From Desarmillaria ectypa (Eukaryota; Basidiomycota; Agaricomycetes; Agaricales; Physalacriaceae), in NCBI GenBank assembly GCA_030407005.1, contig JAUDYN010000007.1, forward strand, positions 124,001 through 188,000: a stretch of 64,000 nucleotides of DNA. Direction: 5' to 3'. Of this stretch, positions 34,025 through 45,836 are shown piece after piece. The notes beneath the pieces are model-generated. The model did no database searches. It had not been told where the DNA came from and saw only the letters and a list, made by a program, of their open reading frames with translations. Numbering within the stretch: the first letter of the stretch is position 1; every line of letters begins with the position of its first letter. The translations under genes were made by a program, and so were the position numbers.

Positions 34025-35463
34025 TTAACACTCCGTCCTCGGACGAAAATTGAATTTCATCTTCCCCTTAGAATCGTAGATCCCGTACCCAGGTTCCTGG
34101 TTATCCGAATAGATATGGGCAAACCAACCTACGCCGCCTCCAGCCACAGTCTTGAAGAACTCGCACTTGGAGTCGAGCAGCGCATAGTAGTCCTACAAAC
34201 GAGATTAGAATCGGTACGAGAGATAGTCACGGATGATGTACATGTTCGTTGGGTATATCAGATACCGCATCGGGGCTATTGGGCTGCACGCCTTCAGAAG
34301 TAACAGATGGCCATCCGTTCTTTGGTGAGGCGTCAATAAGGTTTGGACGATCATTGACGGAATAGAACGAACCTCGCTCAGGTATATCTTCTTTCCTTCA
34401 CCATTGTCAATGAACCTAGGGGAAGAGATATGAATGTACATCGACGAGGGCAAATCAGAATAACCCTACCAGTCCAAATCGGTGAGAACAATAGGCCACG
34501 AATTGTTGGCTAGTTACCACGATTAGCTGAGCGCTTCAAATATACTGGATAACGAACCGGTTGAAGCCTTCTGCGAGAAGAACGGCAGCATATGCGCATC
34601 GATGAGGTCTATAGCGTCCAAAACAGACTGCGCACCCCCACGTTCCTAGGCGGGTCTTATCAGTTCACAAAAAAAGCAGACATTGTTCAATTTCTTACCT
34701 GGTAGCCATATGCCATATCCGAAACCGTCACCGGAATTCCTAGACTTGATAGATTGGCCTTGGCTTCCCAAACCTGCTCCGCCAGAGCGTCTGGATCCGC
34801 GTTCAGCACTCCGTCGAAAAGAGGCTCAGACCCGAATTGGACGACGCGGATGACGAAGGGCGCTAAAGGGTTGGCATGAAGGGCGGCGAAGAGCGTGTCG
34901 CGTCGGGATATCCAGATGTCAGAGCCGTCGAAGCCGAACTGGGAAGGAGAACGCATAAAAGCACGACTCGGAGGATGGGAGAGACGAAGCGTACCCAGAC
35001 GAGGGCGTGAACGCCAAGGCTGGCTTCCCACGCTGCTGTGATCACGTCGTCGCTATGTGTGACCTTAATTACGGCAGATAAAGAAAGACGCGTGGAAGTG
35101 CATACTAGAATCCCTCTCGATCGCATGCGCCGTACATACGAACGTATCGTCCATTGAATCTCTTGCGTATGTCCTTGAATTCACGTCGGAGTTGCTTGAG
35201 ACTCTGACCTATATCGACGATGAGAAGAGGGCATGAGGATCGCAGGAGAAAATCATACATGCAGTGACCTCGTAGCTGAACCCTACGAACCCATACTCTG
35301 ATTCGTACGGACACCACCAGTTATCTCTAGAACCAGGGGTGACATCTGGCATCTCAAACTCGAGAGCAGGGAAACACCAATGTCCGCGTTTGCTCGGTCG
35401 ATGAGCAGGGCTCGCAAGCACTGCAGCGACGAGAAATAGCACAAGAGTGAGTAGTGGAACCAT
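34025..35463 (-). CDS. Secreted glycoside hydrolase family 17-like beta-1,3-glucanase
   Basis: Nine exons (35,259-35,463; 35,106-35,208; 34,995-35,052; 34,699-34,938; 34,558-34,645; 34,470-34,509; 34,373-34,415; 34,266-34,319; 34,025-34,192) give 332 residues in one frame. The start MVPLLTLVLFLVAAVLASPA is a signal peptide, so the protein is secreted or wall-bound. GH17 enzymes cut or remodel beta-1,3-glucan of the fungal wall. Visible landmarks: VRMYGACDRE after the first strand, DDVITAAWEASLGVHALVW, VVQFGSEPLFD carrying the probable acid/base Glu, and LSENGWPS carrying the probable nucleophile Glu (family motif ExGWPS). The C-terminus GGGVGWFAHIYSDNQEPGYGIYD matches the usual end. Intron 2 needs acceptor ACATAG at 35,053, because the nearer AAG would create a stop. 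Substrate specificity within GH17 is not resolved. Confidence 0.88.
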
Positions 35464-37169
35464 TGCCGGTCACCCTTTCCTCTCCCGGGATTTTTATAAC
35501 ATTTCTGGACCATTGGGCAAGCACTGAAATCAGAACAAAGGAAGTAGGGATCGAGAGACGCGCAAGTAATAGGCGCCATGGAAATTCCTTATGGGTGGTT
35601 GCGATGTCGTAGTATGCACGTATGAATAAAGAGAGCCCGTAAACCAACCAGCACGTGAAGGACTATCACATGAGGGACATGTCATCTGACATGACTTTGA
35701 AAGAGACAGCAGTTGGAAAGGCAGAGAACGACTGACAGGTGACTATGCTCAGAGAAGACAGACCTCAAGAAAGTCAGCACAGAGAAAGTGCTGTGCACTC
35801 GAGTACCGAGTACTTGAACGATAACAGACAGTGCAAAGGCTACACAGCGATGATCAGGGTTGATCCCGATGTCGCTTCATCGGTCAGATGATGGTGCTGA
35901 TGGGTCCAATTAAAGCCAAAAATGAGGAAGATACGCTTTTAGGGAAATATCATCGCCTCAATTCGTTGGGAGAAAAAAACGCCGAGGCCTGGAGAGGGAT
36001 AGTAAACTAGCTGAAGCAAACTAGAGACGATATCTGTAGTATGCAGTAGACAATCAAATGGATTTGAACAGACGAGGACAGAGACAGTGGTCTTAATTTG
36101 GCAGGAGAGAACCAGTGAACGCTGTGGTAGTACAAGTTGCCTTGCTCGTAGACTCTACGTCTTGGGCCGGCTGACTCGTACTTCCTTTTTGAGTTTTTCA
36201 CATCTCTTTCTTCTTTTCCACCACCATCTACTTCATATTACTGCTACTTCTTCTCTACAAGTTCACCCTCTCTCTGCCTGCTACGATGCATAGCTCTAGG
36301 ATCGAGGAGCATGCACACCGACACTTCTGCCTCAGGACAACAAGGCTCAAGATCTCGATACCAATATTGAGGTAGCTCGCCTCACCAACAATTGAGCTAT
36401 CTTAAGCAATGGTGAAAGGATTGGTACGGGTCGCATGCTAAGACCAGTTTGTTACTTCTCTTCTAAATTCGCTTATTTCTCTCTCTCTAGTTTTGTTCCA
36501 TCACCACTCCCCTCTCTACCCCATCCGAGGCGAAGGCCAACGTCAGTGGCGGACAACACCACCTCGGAACGTGCTGGGGCTCGAGATACGATGGCTTGGA
36601 CCACTGTTCGTGCACTGATCGGGGCAGCGAACCCTCCTTATGCCGTATTTGCACATATCCCGGGTGGTTAAGTCTTGCTTGAGGCCGAGGTACTTGAGCT
36701 AGGATATTCCACTTCTTCAGACATGTTTATATTTCAGATACATCTACATAAGTTATCCTTCCCTATTATCTATGGACTCTGGAAATGCTAGAGTACGCGT
36801 GCGGCTATCCCTCTTTTGCCGTTTGTATCCGATTGACAGAAAACTTGATTTTACCTTTTCTTACCTTCTCACCACAAGCACAGAGCCTTTGAGCGAGCGA
36901 CGAGCGTTCTCCTGTGAGCCAAGTAAGTGGTCCAATCACTGCCTGTACTGATTCTTCTTCTAGATACATTTGAACTACGAATATCCCCTTTTTCCGCCCA
37001 CACCCGGCCGAGCAGCAAGCGACTCACGACCTCGCGGATTTGTCTACGTCCGCTTCGACGTATACTGCGACAACGCCAAGTGAATGTGCCATCATTCAGT
37101 CGAATGAGGCTGTCTGAGGCGAGGTCTCCTGCATTCTTCGTACCAATGTGCGATTGCCAAGTGTCAGGC
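35464..37169. other. No supported protein gene
   Basis: About 1.7 kb between the GH17-like and cytidine deaminase genes. A pyrimidine-rich tract (36,190-36,260) and an open frame at 36,435-36,671 are present, but no family motif. A tRNA-like relic lies at 36,345-36,408. Confidence 0.5.
36345..36408 (-). pseudogene. Possible tRNA-like relic
   Basis: On the minus strand GCTTAAG and CTTGAGC can pair as an acceptor stem (one G-U). TAGCTCAATTGTTGGTGAGGCGAGC resembles a D arm and TACC...GGTA could form a short anticodon stem, but a regular T stem is missing. Too degenerate to assign an isotype. Confidence 0.3.
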
Positions 37170-37761
37170 CTACGAGGGTAATAGTTCCCCAAGAGTCGTC
37201 TCTTTGACGTCAGAAGAAGGATAATCGCCTGGGACGAGGAGAATTGGCATGCAAGGATCACAAAACTCGCGCAGGACTTGACGGCACAATCCACATGGCG
37301 ATATCGCGGAAAATAGATTTCTGACAAGGCTGTCAATTGGGTCGTCAGAAAGAATGTAAAAGTCATTACGATGTGACGGCGAGCGCTCGAAAATTTGCGA
37401 TTCCCTCGCTCTTCGAAGGTCAGTGAGCCGGGGTAATACTAGATTCACGTTGGACTGACAACGGCTTTGACAATAGCCACGCGTTCAGCGCAGATTGTAT
37501 CAACTGAGTAATGTAAGTTCTTGGCCTTTTTCAGCGAGACAGACACACTCACCATAGGCCACATTATCAACGCTGCATCCCTGTATTATAGCACCGTCCT
37601 GCGCCAGTAGAGCGGCACCCACAGGAAAGTGAGAATAAGGACTATATGCTTTGTCTTTTGCTGAATAATAGTTAGGGATGGAGAACATACCAGACACAGT
37701 CACAGATACCTTCGAAAGCTGCTCGTATCAAAATTTCTCGCTCGGCTGAAGAGAGTGACAT
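37170..37761 (-). CDS. CDD1: Cytidine deaminase
   Basis: Five exons (37,710-37,761; 37,553-37,660; 37,449-37,503; 37,370-37,408; then 37,170 to 37,320 or 37,329) give 134 or 137 residues, the size of the homotetrameric cytidine deaminases (EC 3.5.4.5) that convert cytidine and deoxycytidine to uridine and deoxyuridine in pyrimidine salvage. Landmarks: AYSPYSHFPVGAALL near the N-terminus; TICAERVA carrying the zinc-binding Cys and catalytic Glu; ISPCGLCRQVLREF carrying the other two zinc cysteines. Two AG acceptors nine bases apart (after CAATTGACAG or after CTTGTCAG) both keep frame before the last exon, so the loop before ISPCGLC may have three extra residues. The fourth exon uses the acceptor ...AAGAG, giving EGIANFRALAVT, the family pattern. 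Confidence 0.92.
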
Positions 37762-38860
37762 TGTAAGGAAGAAGCAAGGTAGCCACGTGGCACCAGCCAT
37801 CGAAGACAAAATCAAAACTGCGAAGATGACCATCAAAACGTAGCAGCTTTGTGGTCCTCAATTATACAGTCCCCTCGCCTTTTACTAGGGGATTCCGTGT
37901 TGACCACTATCAAGAGCTGTAAAACAATCTTTGGGCTTACCGTCTCTTCTGGGAACAATGTTTTTTTTTTCAAATTCATTATGTTGCTTTCGGTCTTCAA
38001 CTTTTGTACTTGAGCTAGGTCATAAGCGACACGGGTTTAGATGCACTCAAGTCGACGTGATCTGCGAAGATTTGGCCAGATGGAAGGACTGGGATTGGAT
38101 TTGGAAGTCGGAACATGATATCACGATTGCATCACGAGACGCCAAGAGTGAAGGCGGCAAGCGGCAACATTCATAATCTGTTGCCGCCTCCGAGCACCAT
38201 GGTACATTTTCTACATTTTTTTTTCAGAGAAGAAAGGAGTGTCAGCGAGTAGTTTCTTGGTCCTTTCATTAAACCTCAAAGCAAATCTGCAAGTAGCATT
38301 TAAGTATTCCCGAGGTTACGATCCCTATAGTTCGTGAATAGTGTGTCCCATCAAAGATAGGACCTTGCTCCTGCAATCAGGATTCGAAGGGCCGGACCGA
38401 CCATCAAATGCAAAATAATAAAAATTCAACTCCATCTTATCATCTTCCCAACCAAACATTAGTTGCGTGCTTTGCGGGAATCCCTTTTCCTACATGCTAA
38501 ACTACCGCAGGATTCAATCGTTTCTCAGGCTTCCCAATAGGTATTCTCTTAGTGTGCATATTTTTTTGGTACACACAAGGCACACATTTTACAGGCAAAA
38601 AAAAAAAGAAACGGAGCTATAATTGGAATATTTTCCAACACGCTTCATTTGTTTCCCAGGTTTACGCCGTCAGGTGAGAAACATTCCTACCATGTACGGA
38701 CCTTTACTATGATTCTTCCTGTACTTGGCAGTCATCTCTCTCTCTCTCAAGGTCTCGAACGGATATGGATTCGGAAGGAACCTCTTAGTTCTCCTAACCA
38801 GGCAGAATTGAACGAAAATAATGCACGTTTTATTGAGGTGCATCCTTATCTCTGAACCTT
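37762..38860. other. No supported gene
   Basis: The open frame 37,931-38,176 (81 codons) has no motif. Homopolymer T and A runs occur at 37,960, 38,217 and 38,598. The rest is unremarkable. Confidence 0.5.
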
Positions 38861-38867
38861 TTCCGTA

Positions 38868-39640
38868 TATTCAATGCTGAGGTGATGCCCAGACTCCACT
38901 AGACCATTTTGGGAGCGACAACTCGCCTACGGTTCCGAATCGCTACTGGGTTAACAGCTCTTATCATGTTCCTGGCGGCCTAGCTTTTTGTATGCTACCC
39001 CGATCCTTCCTCCTTATCAATTCTGATTCACAATAGTATTCGATTCTGGGGAACAAGATGCCGCTCCTCTTCTGCCATATTACCTTCAAGTAATTGATCA
39101 CTACTATCTGGCAATCTTTCTTCGAACTAATCGTTGGAAATCTCGTGATAGGATGTCCTATCGGCTACAATGTGTCTGGCTAGTGATACTATGAGAGCAT
39201 CGATACTATGACAACTCGCAGCCGTTTCCCGTTAATGTATGCTGGCATGATTTAATCTCTATCTGTCGCGTCTCTGACAAAATGCCGAGGAAAATACAAC
39301 TGTGTCAGAATGGAAATCCCTCACCACCGAGCAGGCTCTCGAGGATGTCGTGTTCGCGAATTCCTTCAGCTCTTCTGGTGTCAATGCTACGTTAGATGAT
39401 CCTCTATCCCTCCCATTACACCTAACGTCGCACCATGGGTGTTTCTGGGCGGTTCATATCCTGGCGTACGAGTTTCCGACATGCGAGTACTTCTCATACC
39501 GGATAGCAACCGTTCAGATTTCAAAACTATCGGGGTTTTACAGCCCAATGTCCCAAGAGCAGTTTTTCACCGGCTTGGGATTCTTTCAGCTGGCTTTGGA
39601 CGAATGGTTGCCTTGTTTTAACGGAAGCAGGTGAAAGGAA
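38868..39640 (+). pseudogene. Serine peptidase S28 family pseudogene
   Basis: Fragments in several frames follow a fungal S28 (prolyl carboxypeptidase-like) protein in order: TPLDHFGSD and RYWVNSSYHVPGGLAF (38,909-38,990); FDSGEQDAAPLLPYYLQ (about 39,039-39,091); EHRYYDNSQPFPVN (about 39,193-39,240); SEWKSLTTEQALEDVVF (39,305-39,355); APWVFLGGSYPGVR (about 39,430-39,475), which contains the S28 nucleophile serine motif GGSYxG. A TGA replaces the tryptophan expected just before EHRYY, and a frame change separates the last two blocks. Homology fades after 39,490 and the catalytic Asp/His region is not found. Nonfunctional remnant. Confidence 0.65.
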
Positions 39641-40553
39641 TACTTGCGGTCTGAGTCTGTATTCTTGAATGTTATTTAAACTCGATACTTGGCCAGTTCC
39701 CTGCAGACTGGTGCGAGTCATATACGAACCCGAAGACAAGGATTGGTATACGAAACGTCATTGACCATCCTCGGGATCATGGCCTAGAAAGGCTTCCCAC
39801 CAAGATTCTGCTATCGGTAATAGCAACACCAGAGGTATGACCTTTCGAGAACCATGAGTACAAAGAGATCGCTTAACCTGTCCAAATCCAAAAACATTCT
39901 CCGCAGATTTGAGTCCGTTCATAAGGGCCAGTCCCTGCCATATCAATGCGTGTGTCGATTGTTATGGTTGGAGATGAAGCAGATGAACGCCTATACCAGT
40001 GATGTCTGGATCTTCAGCGACTATACAACTTGGTGTTTTTGCTGGATCACGAAGAAATGTAGCAAGAAGGATTCGAGTTAAGTATATATAGGCTGTGCAC
40101 TCCGAAAATACGTGACTAGATACGAGGTCCCTGAATAAGGGGCATCATTGTATACAAGAGGAAATGTTCTCCGTAGCGTTCTGATCGCGGAAAGGCACGT
40201 AGTGGCTCTCTGGTTGATCACGGAGCTGTATTGTCCAAAAGCGGCACTCGGGGCTGCTTTCGAACGGCCAGCGTGCTTATGTGGTGCGGTTTATACCTGG
40301 CTCATTCTGAAATGCTGGTCTAACCCGCACCTCACTGCAACACGTCTACAGAACTTCATGGCTATCGAGGATCTGTTTGCCTTATTAAGTGTGTTAACTA
40401 AAGAACTGGATACCGTAACCAAACTACTAGTAACATACTCATCGAGCCTCTCATAGTATGATACAACTTGCATACTGACCAGTAGTGTACTAAATAAATA
40501 AAAAAAAGAAAGCATATTTCTAAGCCTACACCGGAATAACAGTCATTTGCACT
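39641..40553. other. No supported gene
   Basis: Open frames at 39,854-40,081 and 40,148-40,456 have no motif. Part may be the decayed 3' end of the S28 pseudogene, and the right end is the 3' flank of VPS10. Confidence 0.45.
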
Positions 40554-43500
40554 TCAATTTTCATCTTCAAACCTCAGAATCTGCGCATCCTCATCAACAG
40601 GAACGTTCCTATAGCCTCTCCGCGTACGGAACATGGTACCTGCCGGCTCGACATGCGAGACGATCCACTCCCATGCAATCCCCGCAACACCGATGACGAA
40701 CCACGGAACAGACGCGAGTGTGTCCATGACGCCCCCGTTGCTTCCGCCGTAATATGGACCGCCATCCCCAGGAAGTCGGATGTGTCTTCAAAGCAACCAG
40801 AGTAAGCAACCAGACAATAGGAAAAGAAGAAATGGTGAACATACCCTCTCGCCATTCCACTCCGGCGGTAGTACCAGTAGGCGACAAGTACGGTGAACAT
40901 GAACGGGATTAGTATGACGAACCACCAGAAGAGAGGTCCATGGGCTCCGAACCCAGGACATAAATGCCTCGTTCCGCGATCAGGTCTTACCCCACCCTCA
41001 CAGCTCGAGTAGGGAATCTTCCGGTACGCAGTCCTTTCATACCAAAACTCCTCGTCATTCTTGCACGAATCATCGTCAGGCAGAGGCGTCGTTCCGGGCA
41101 CCAATACACATTCATCGTTGGCGTTCTTGACGTAGTTGAATTCGCTACACGGGGTTTAATAAAAACACAGGGACGAGGAAACATATAACTGACCACTCGA
41201 AATCGGCCTGCGTGCACGCACAATTGTTCACCACCCGAACGGCGGCCTTGGGCTGATCACCCACTACACAGTTCGTATCGCGTACTCTGCGATGGTACAG
41301 TGTCTGACAGAATCGTAGTCAGCATCTCCAACGGGAGAAAGAGGTTTCTTTTCCTACCTGACGACCGAACAAGCACTTCTCAGACCTTTCTTCGCTTGGG
41401 CTCCAGAGCTCAAAGTCATCGTGCCCTGGATCCTCGACGCTCAGTTCACCTGAGCGTTACGTCAGTCCCTGCCATGTTACCAAGAAGAAAAACTCACAAG
41501 ACTTCCTCGTCAACGCACTAAAGTCAAGATGCACTGCAACGGAATTTAACGAGCGCGGATACTGCGCGAAGAGAATGAACCTCCGACTCGTATCGGCAGG
41601 AACAGTAACAATCGACGTCACTCTCATCTTATCCTGCGTGAACCGGTACTCCCTCCAGTTCTTGCCCTCGTCAGTGCTGAATAACACGTGATCCGTGGGT
41701 TCTTCGTCATTGGCCATAATCAGAATAGATCCAGAATCGCCAAACTCCCAGAGGTGAGCATCCTTGTGTACCTCCTCCCAAGTGAACCCGGCGTCTCGAC
41801 TGAGGAAGGTGTCACTCTGGGTATAGGGTGCGAGCGATTCTCCAACGTTGCCAACAGCCATGATCAGTCCTACTATGGAAGGGCTACTGTACGTTGCCCG
41901 CGGATCTGTGCGTTCGGTATATCCATGCACATGAAGAGCGCAATTCTAAATTTGAATGTTAGTGAGGAGAGGGTACCGAATAGGAGAAGCATACAGTTGT
42001 GTCACACTCGTATTTGTTTCCTTGCGAATCTGACGGTGGAGGAGGCAGTGGTTTCCAAGTGCTCCCTACAACAAGTGCCGTTAGCGATTTATACAATCAT
42101 GTCATCACCATCACGCACCATCGTTATGAGTGATCCTCGACTGTAACGCCTTCCTGCCATTGACAGTCGCATCTTGCGGGTTGGACACCACATTCACGAG
42201 GGCAATCCCGTCGAGACCAATCATCTTCTCGAAATCGACGAATCCACGATCATCGCGGTTCACATTTTCCAGGGCGATACCAAAGTATGTTCCATTAGAG
42301 TTTGATTTCAGGATAGTACCCCAATACGGACTCGGTGGCTCGGACATCGTCATGTGCAAGAAGAGTGATCCAGTCGAGGATTCCAAGACCGTGTAAGCCT
42401 AACTCAAATATTGGCATTATTGAAAAATGGTAACACGCCAAGGTGCACGTACATGTGTCTCTGGGTGCAGACTCGGTGGGAATAGTCCAGTGGCAAAGTT
42501 AACACCATCAAGCGACACTTGAAGATCCAAGGAATGCCGAGCAGGTAACAACTACAAGGTAATCAGTCTAAGCCATCACAAACCATCACTTCGAAAGGCT
42601 TACCTCAGCTACGACCAAGAACTCTGAAAACTTGGCAAACCCTACGACCTCGTTAAACAGTTTCTTCTTCTTCTTAAAGTATTGCCGTCCCTCGACCAAC
42701 TCCAGCGGGTTGTCATTCTGGAAAAACCTCTGGGATCCATCTTTCTTCTGGTAGGACTCGCAGATGATCTCCGTCGGATCTGCATTGAGCTTCGTATCAG
42801 TCGCCCAGGCGCAGTTGACAACATATTTCTCCACGACGTCCCAGTTGCGTCCGTTATTGCGGGTATACTGTGCTTCGGCGTGACAGTCATCGAAGACGTT
42901 CTCACAGTTCTTGTTCCCAATCCAGATTAGTTTGTCTGAATCGGGGTGAAAGCGGAGGACTTGGGCGCGGAAGGTATTGGGTGGTGTCGGTGCAGTGAGA
43001 GGGTTCCAGGAGCGGCCCGTATCAGTGGTAGTGTAGTACTTAGTACTTCTCGTGATAAGGTAGGCACGATCTGAGCTGTACGGGTGGTGGTAGAACGCCA
43101 AGAATGACTCCCCAGGGAACAATTGATTCCATGTGTAGCCTTCGTTACTTGATTGCCAGATTGTGTTGTCTTCCAGCCTGGCGAGGATTGTCTGTAAAAC
43201 TAAATGAGCAACTGCACGACAACAGTTGGAGCCTGCATACCGTAGAATCTTTGAAGTAAGCGTGTTGGACGATGGCTGCAGGGAATTCAAACTAGACATT
43301 CATGAGTAAAGATCAAACCCGCAACGCAAAAGGAGACGCACTGTCTGATGGATGACCTCACCCTCCTGGGGTTGGGCTGTGAATTGCTTTGCATTCAGTA
43401 CTGCTCAGAGAACTAACGAAGGAACGCATACCAGAAGAACATGGTTTATCGACCAGAGCATCCTTCGTGCCGCCCGTACACGTATTTCCAGGAATCTTCC

Positions 43501-45836
43501 TCCAGCCAGACGAACCCTTGTACGTCATATTTGGTCTAGGACAAGTACCGGCAGAGATGGGTTCAGGGCCCGCGGGTACGCATTGGTCGCCGTTGCGCAC
43601 AAAGTTGAAGTCGCTGAACCAGATATGAGTTGGATCAGCTGACGATGGTCAAGAAGAGACCACATACCACTCATAATCAGCATCCACACAAGCACAGTTC
43701 TCCTCATACTCGACGGGGTCCCTAAACTTCTCTCCAACATAACAGTCTGCATTCATCTTTCTCCGCTTGTACCATTGCTACGACCAGACATCAATCGACA
43801 ATAATTTTAGAAGCAATACGAGACTGTTATACCTTGTGTCCCATCAAGCACCCACTTTGTGCAGGCCTGGCAAACCACTCCTCGAAGTCACCTGCTTCGC
43901 ACTTCTTCGAACGCGTATCTGCAAAGTCAAGGAAGACAACCACGAATCGCCCGATACTCTGACTCTGGTCCTTCCTTGCAACCTGACCGACAAGGAGGAA
44001 CTTTTGTGAGGTAGAATCCGGAACGGTCGTCAGTGCGCGGGCTCGAAGCCGAACACCAAAATTGTACTCTTTCCTGCATGGTGATATGAGCATGGGCACA
44101 GCGCAACAACGAACGATGGTACACTCACCAAGTCTGTCCGAAATCAGTAGAATAGGAGACTGAATCCGTTCCGTCTTCGTCGTTTACGGCGATGATTACA
44201 CTTCCAGAATCGCCGAACTCATATTTGTGGGCGTCGTAACGGACCATCTTCCAGGTCACACCAGCGTCTGTGCTGATAAACGTGTCGCAGTCCTCGTAAT
44301 CTTTCAGCGTCTCTCCGATGCTTCCAACACCCATCATGAGTCCCGGGGCAGGAGATGAGAAGATGCGACCAAAGTTGTGAGGAGTAGTGACAGAGTGCAG
44401 GTGAAGCGAGCATATACTGGTATCACCCGTATTGCAGTTGACGCTTTGGCCACCGACGTTGGTAGATGGAGCTCGAACGGGGGCCCACGACCGCCCGTCA
44501 TCAAATGTGATAAGAGTCTTGAGCAACTTCTTTGCACCACTACCCTCCACGACGTCCGCATTCGCAACGACGTTCGCGAGACCAACACCTTCAACACCAT
44601 ACAGTCGCTCGTAGTCGACGAATCCCGCCTCGTTCCGGTTGGTATCCTTCAAACTCTCCACAAAGAATGTCCCATTCGAGTTGCTCACGAAGAGCGTTCC
44701 CATTTTTCCTTGATCTTGCAATACCACATCAATCGCCAGAGAATGTGTCGTGGACTCGACGATTGTGTAGGCGTTTTCCCTCAGCTGCGCAGATGACGCG
44801 TGCGGGAACTGTGCTTTTGCCCACGTCTTGGTATTCACGGTGACGTACAGCAGCATGTCTCCGTTACTTCCGGAAGACAGGTCCTTGAGTGCCACAACCG
44901 CGAACTTGGACACGATGGCAAACGCAATGACACCCTTTGCGTTCTTACCGATGCCCATTTCCTCTACGTGTATGTCCTCATTGAAAAAATCGGTACTTGA
45001 GAACAGTCTACTGGAGGAGAGTGTGTGGGAGCCACTGAGAGATGAAGAGTCAAACGCCACGCAGTAGATAAGGTCGGGAGGTGCTTCATGCTTGAAATCG
45101 GCAGTGCTGTGGGCGAACTGGCATCGGGAAGTCTCGATAAGTAAGAGTTTGGGTTCGTCACTGAAGGCTTCTTTTGTATAATATGTCTGTATGGGAGTTA
45201 AGAAAACATCAAGACAAAGCAAAAATTGCGCACTTCGTCGTGACAAACGTTCCCCCACCCTATCCTTTCGCAAGAAGTCCCTTGGTACAGAATATATCCG
45301 TACTTCCTAGGGTCGGAATGGAAAGAAAGCGGCTTGGAGACGAGGGCCGGCGGAATGGGCATGTCGAAGGCTCGCCATGTCTTGCCTCTGTCTTCCGTAC
45401 GGTAGTGTCTTGTCCCGCGAGTCAATACGAAGGCCTTCACGCAACGTTAGTGAGCTTTCCTTCTTCGCCACCGATAAAGCAGCGCAATTATACTTACATA
45501 TTGGTTGTCGAAAGGGTGCTCGATGACCATCGTCGCATCCCCTTTGGGTATGTCGCTGGCTATATGCCATGACTTGCCCTCGTCCTGTGTAATGTACACA
45601 TTTCCGTCCACAGGGTCAAAATAAATCGCCGTCTGCACAGAATAACGCCCGTCATCAGCCGCCTTCCTCGCCCCACAAGACTGCATACATACCTCGGTAT
45701 CATCGAAGAAAAATAGTCGTCCTGGGAGGTTTTGGAAGGAGGTTATCGAGTGGGTAGGGTCGGCAGCCAGCACAGAGAGCGCAAGTAGCGCTAACAAGGA
45801 GAGAAAAAGGTATGCGACCGGTTGTCGCAGTATCAT
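40554..45836 (-). CDS. VPS10: Vacuolar protein sorting receptor VPS10 (sortilin family)
   Basis: A long multi-exon gene; not all splice sites were resolved. VPS10 is a type I membrane receptor that carries carboxypeptidase Y and other hydrolases from the late Golgi to the prevacuolar endosome and returns via retromer. The start at 45,836 gives [24 protein letters not shown], a signal peptide. Many Asp-box (BNR) motifs mark two tandem VPS10 propellers: [23 protein letters not shown] and STDFGQTW in the first (about 45.7-43.9 kb), then [24 protein letters not shown] and STDEGKNW in the second (43.3-41.5 kb). Cysteine-rich modules follow each propeller. A transmembrane helix ([21 protein letters not shown]) lies near 40,900-40,960. 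The tail ends [21 protein letters not shown], the fungal VPS10 cytosolic signature. The last intron is required to reach this tail. Two propellers match yeast Vps10 rather than single-domain animal sortilin. Confidence 0.94.

Noticed and set aside
35106..35463. GH17-like gene as a pseudogene because of an apparent TAG at the exon 2 end
   Set aside because: Using acceptor ACATAG at 35,053 avoids the stop, and all nine exons then keep one frame to the end.
38388..38400. GGATTCGAAGGG as a possible reverse B box
   Set aside because: No cloverleaf could be formed around it.
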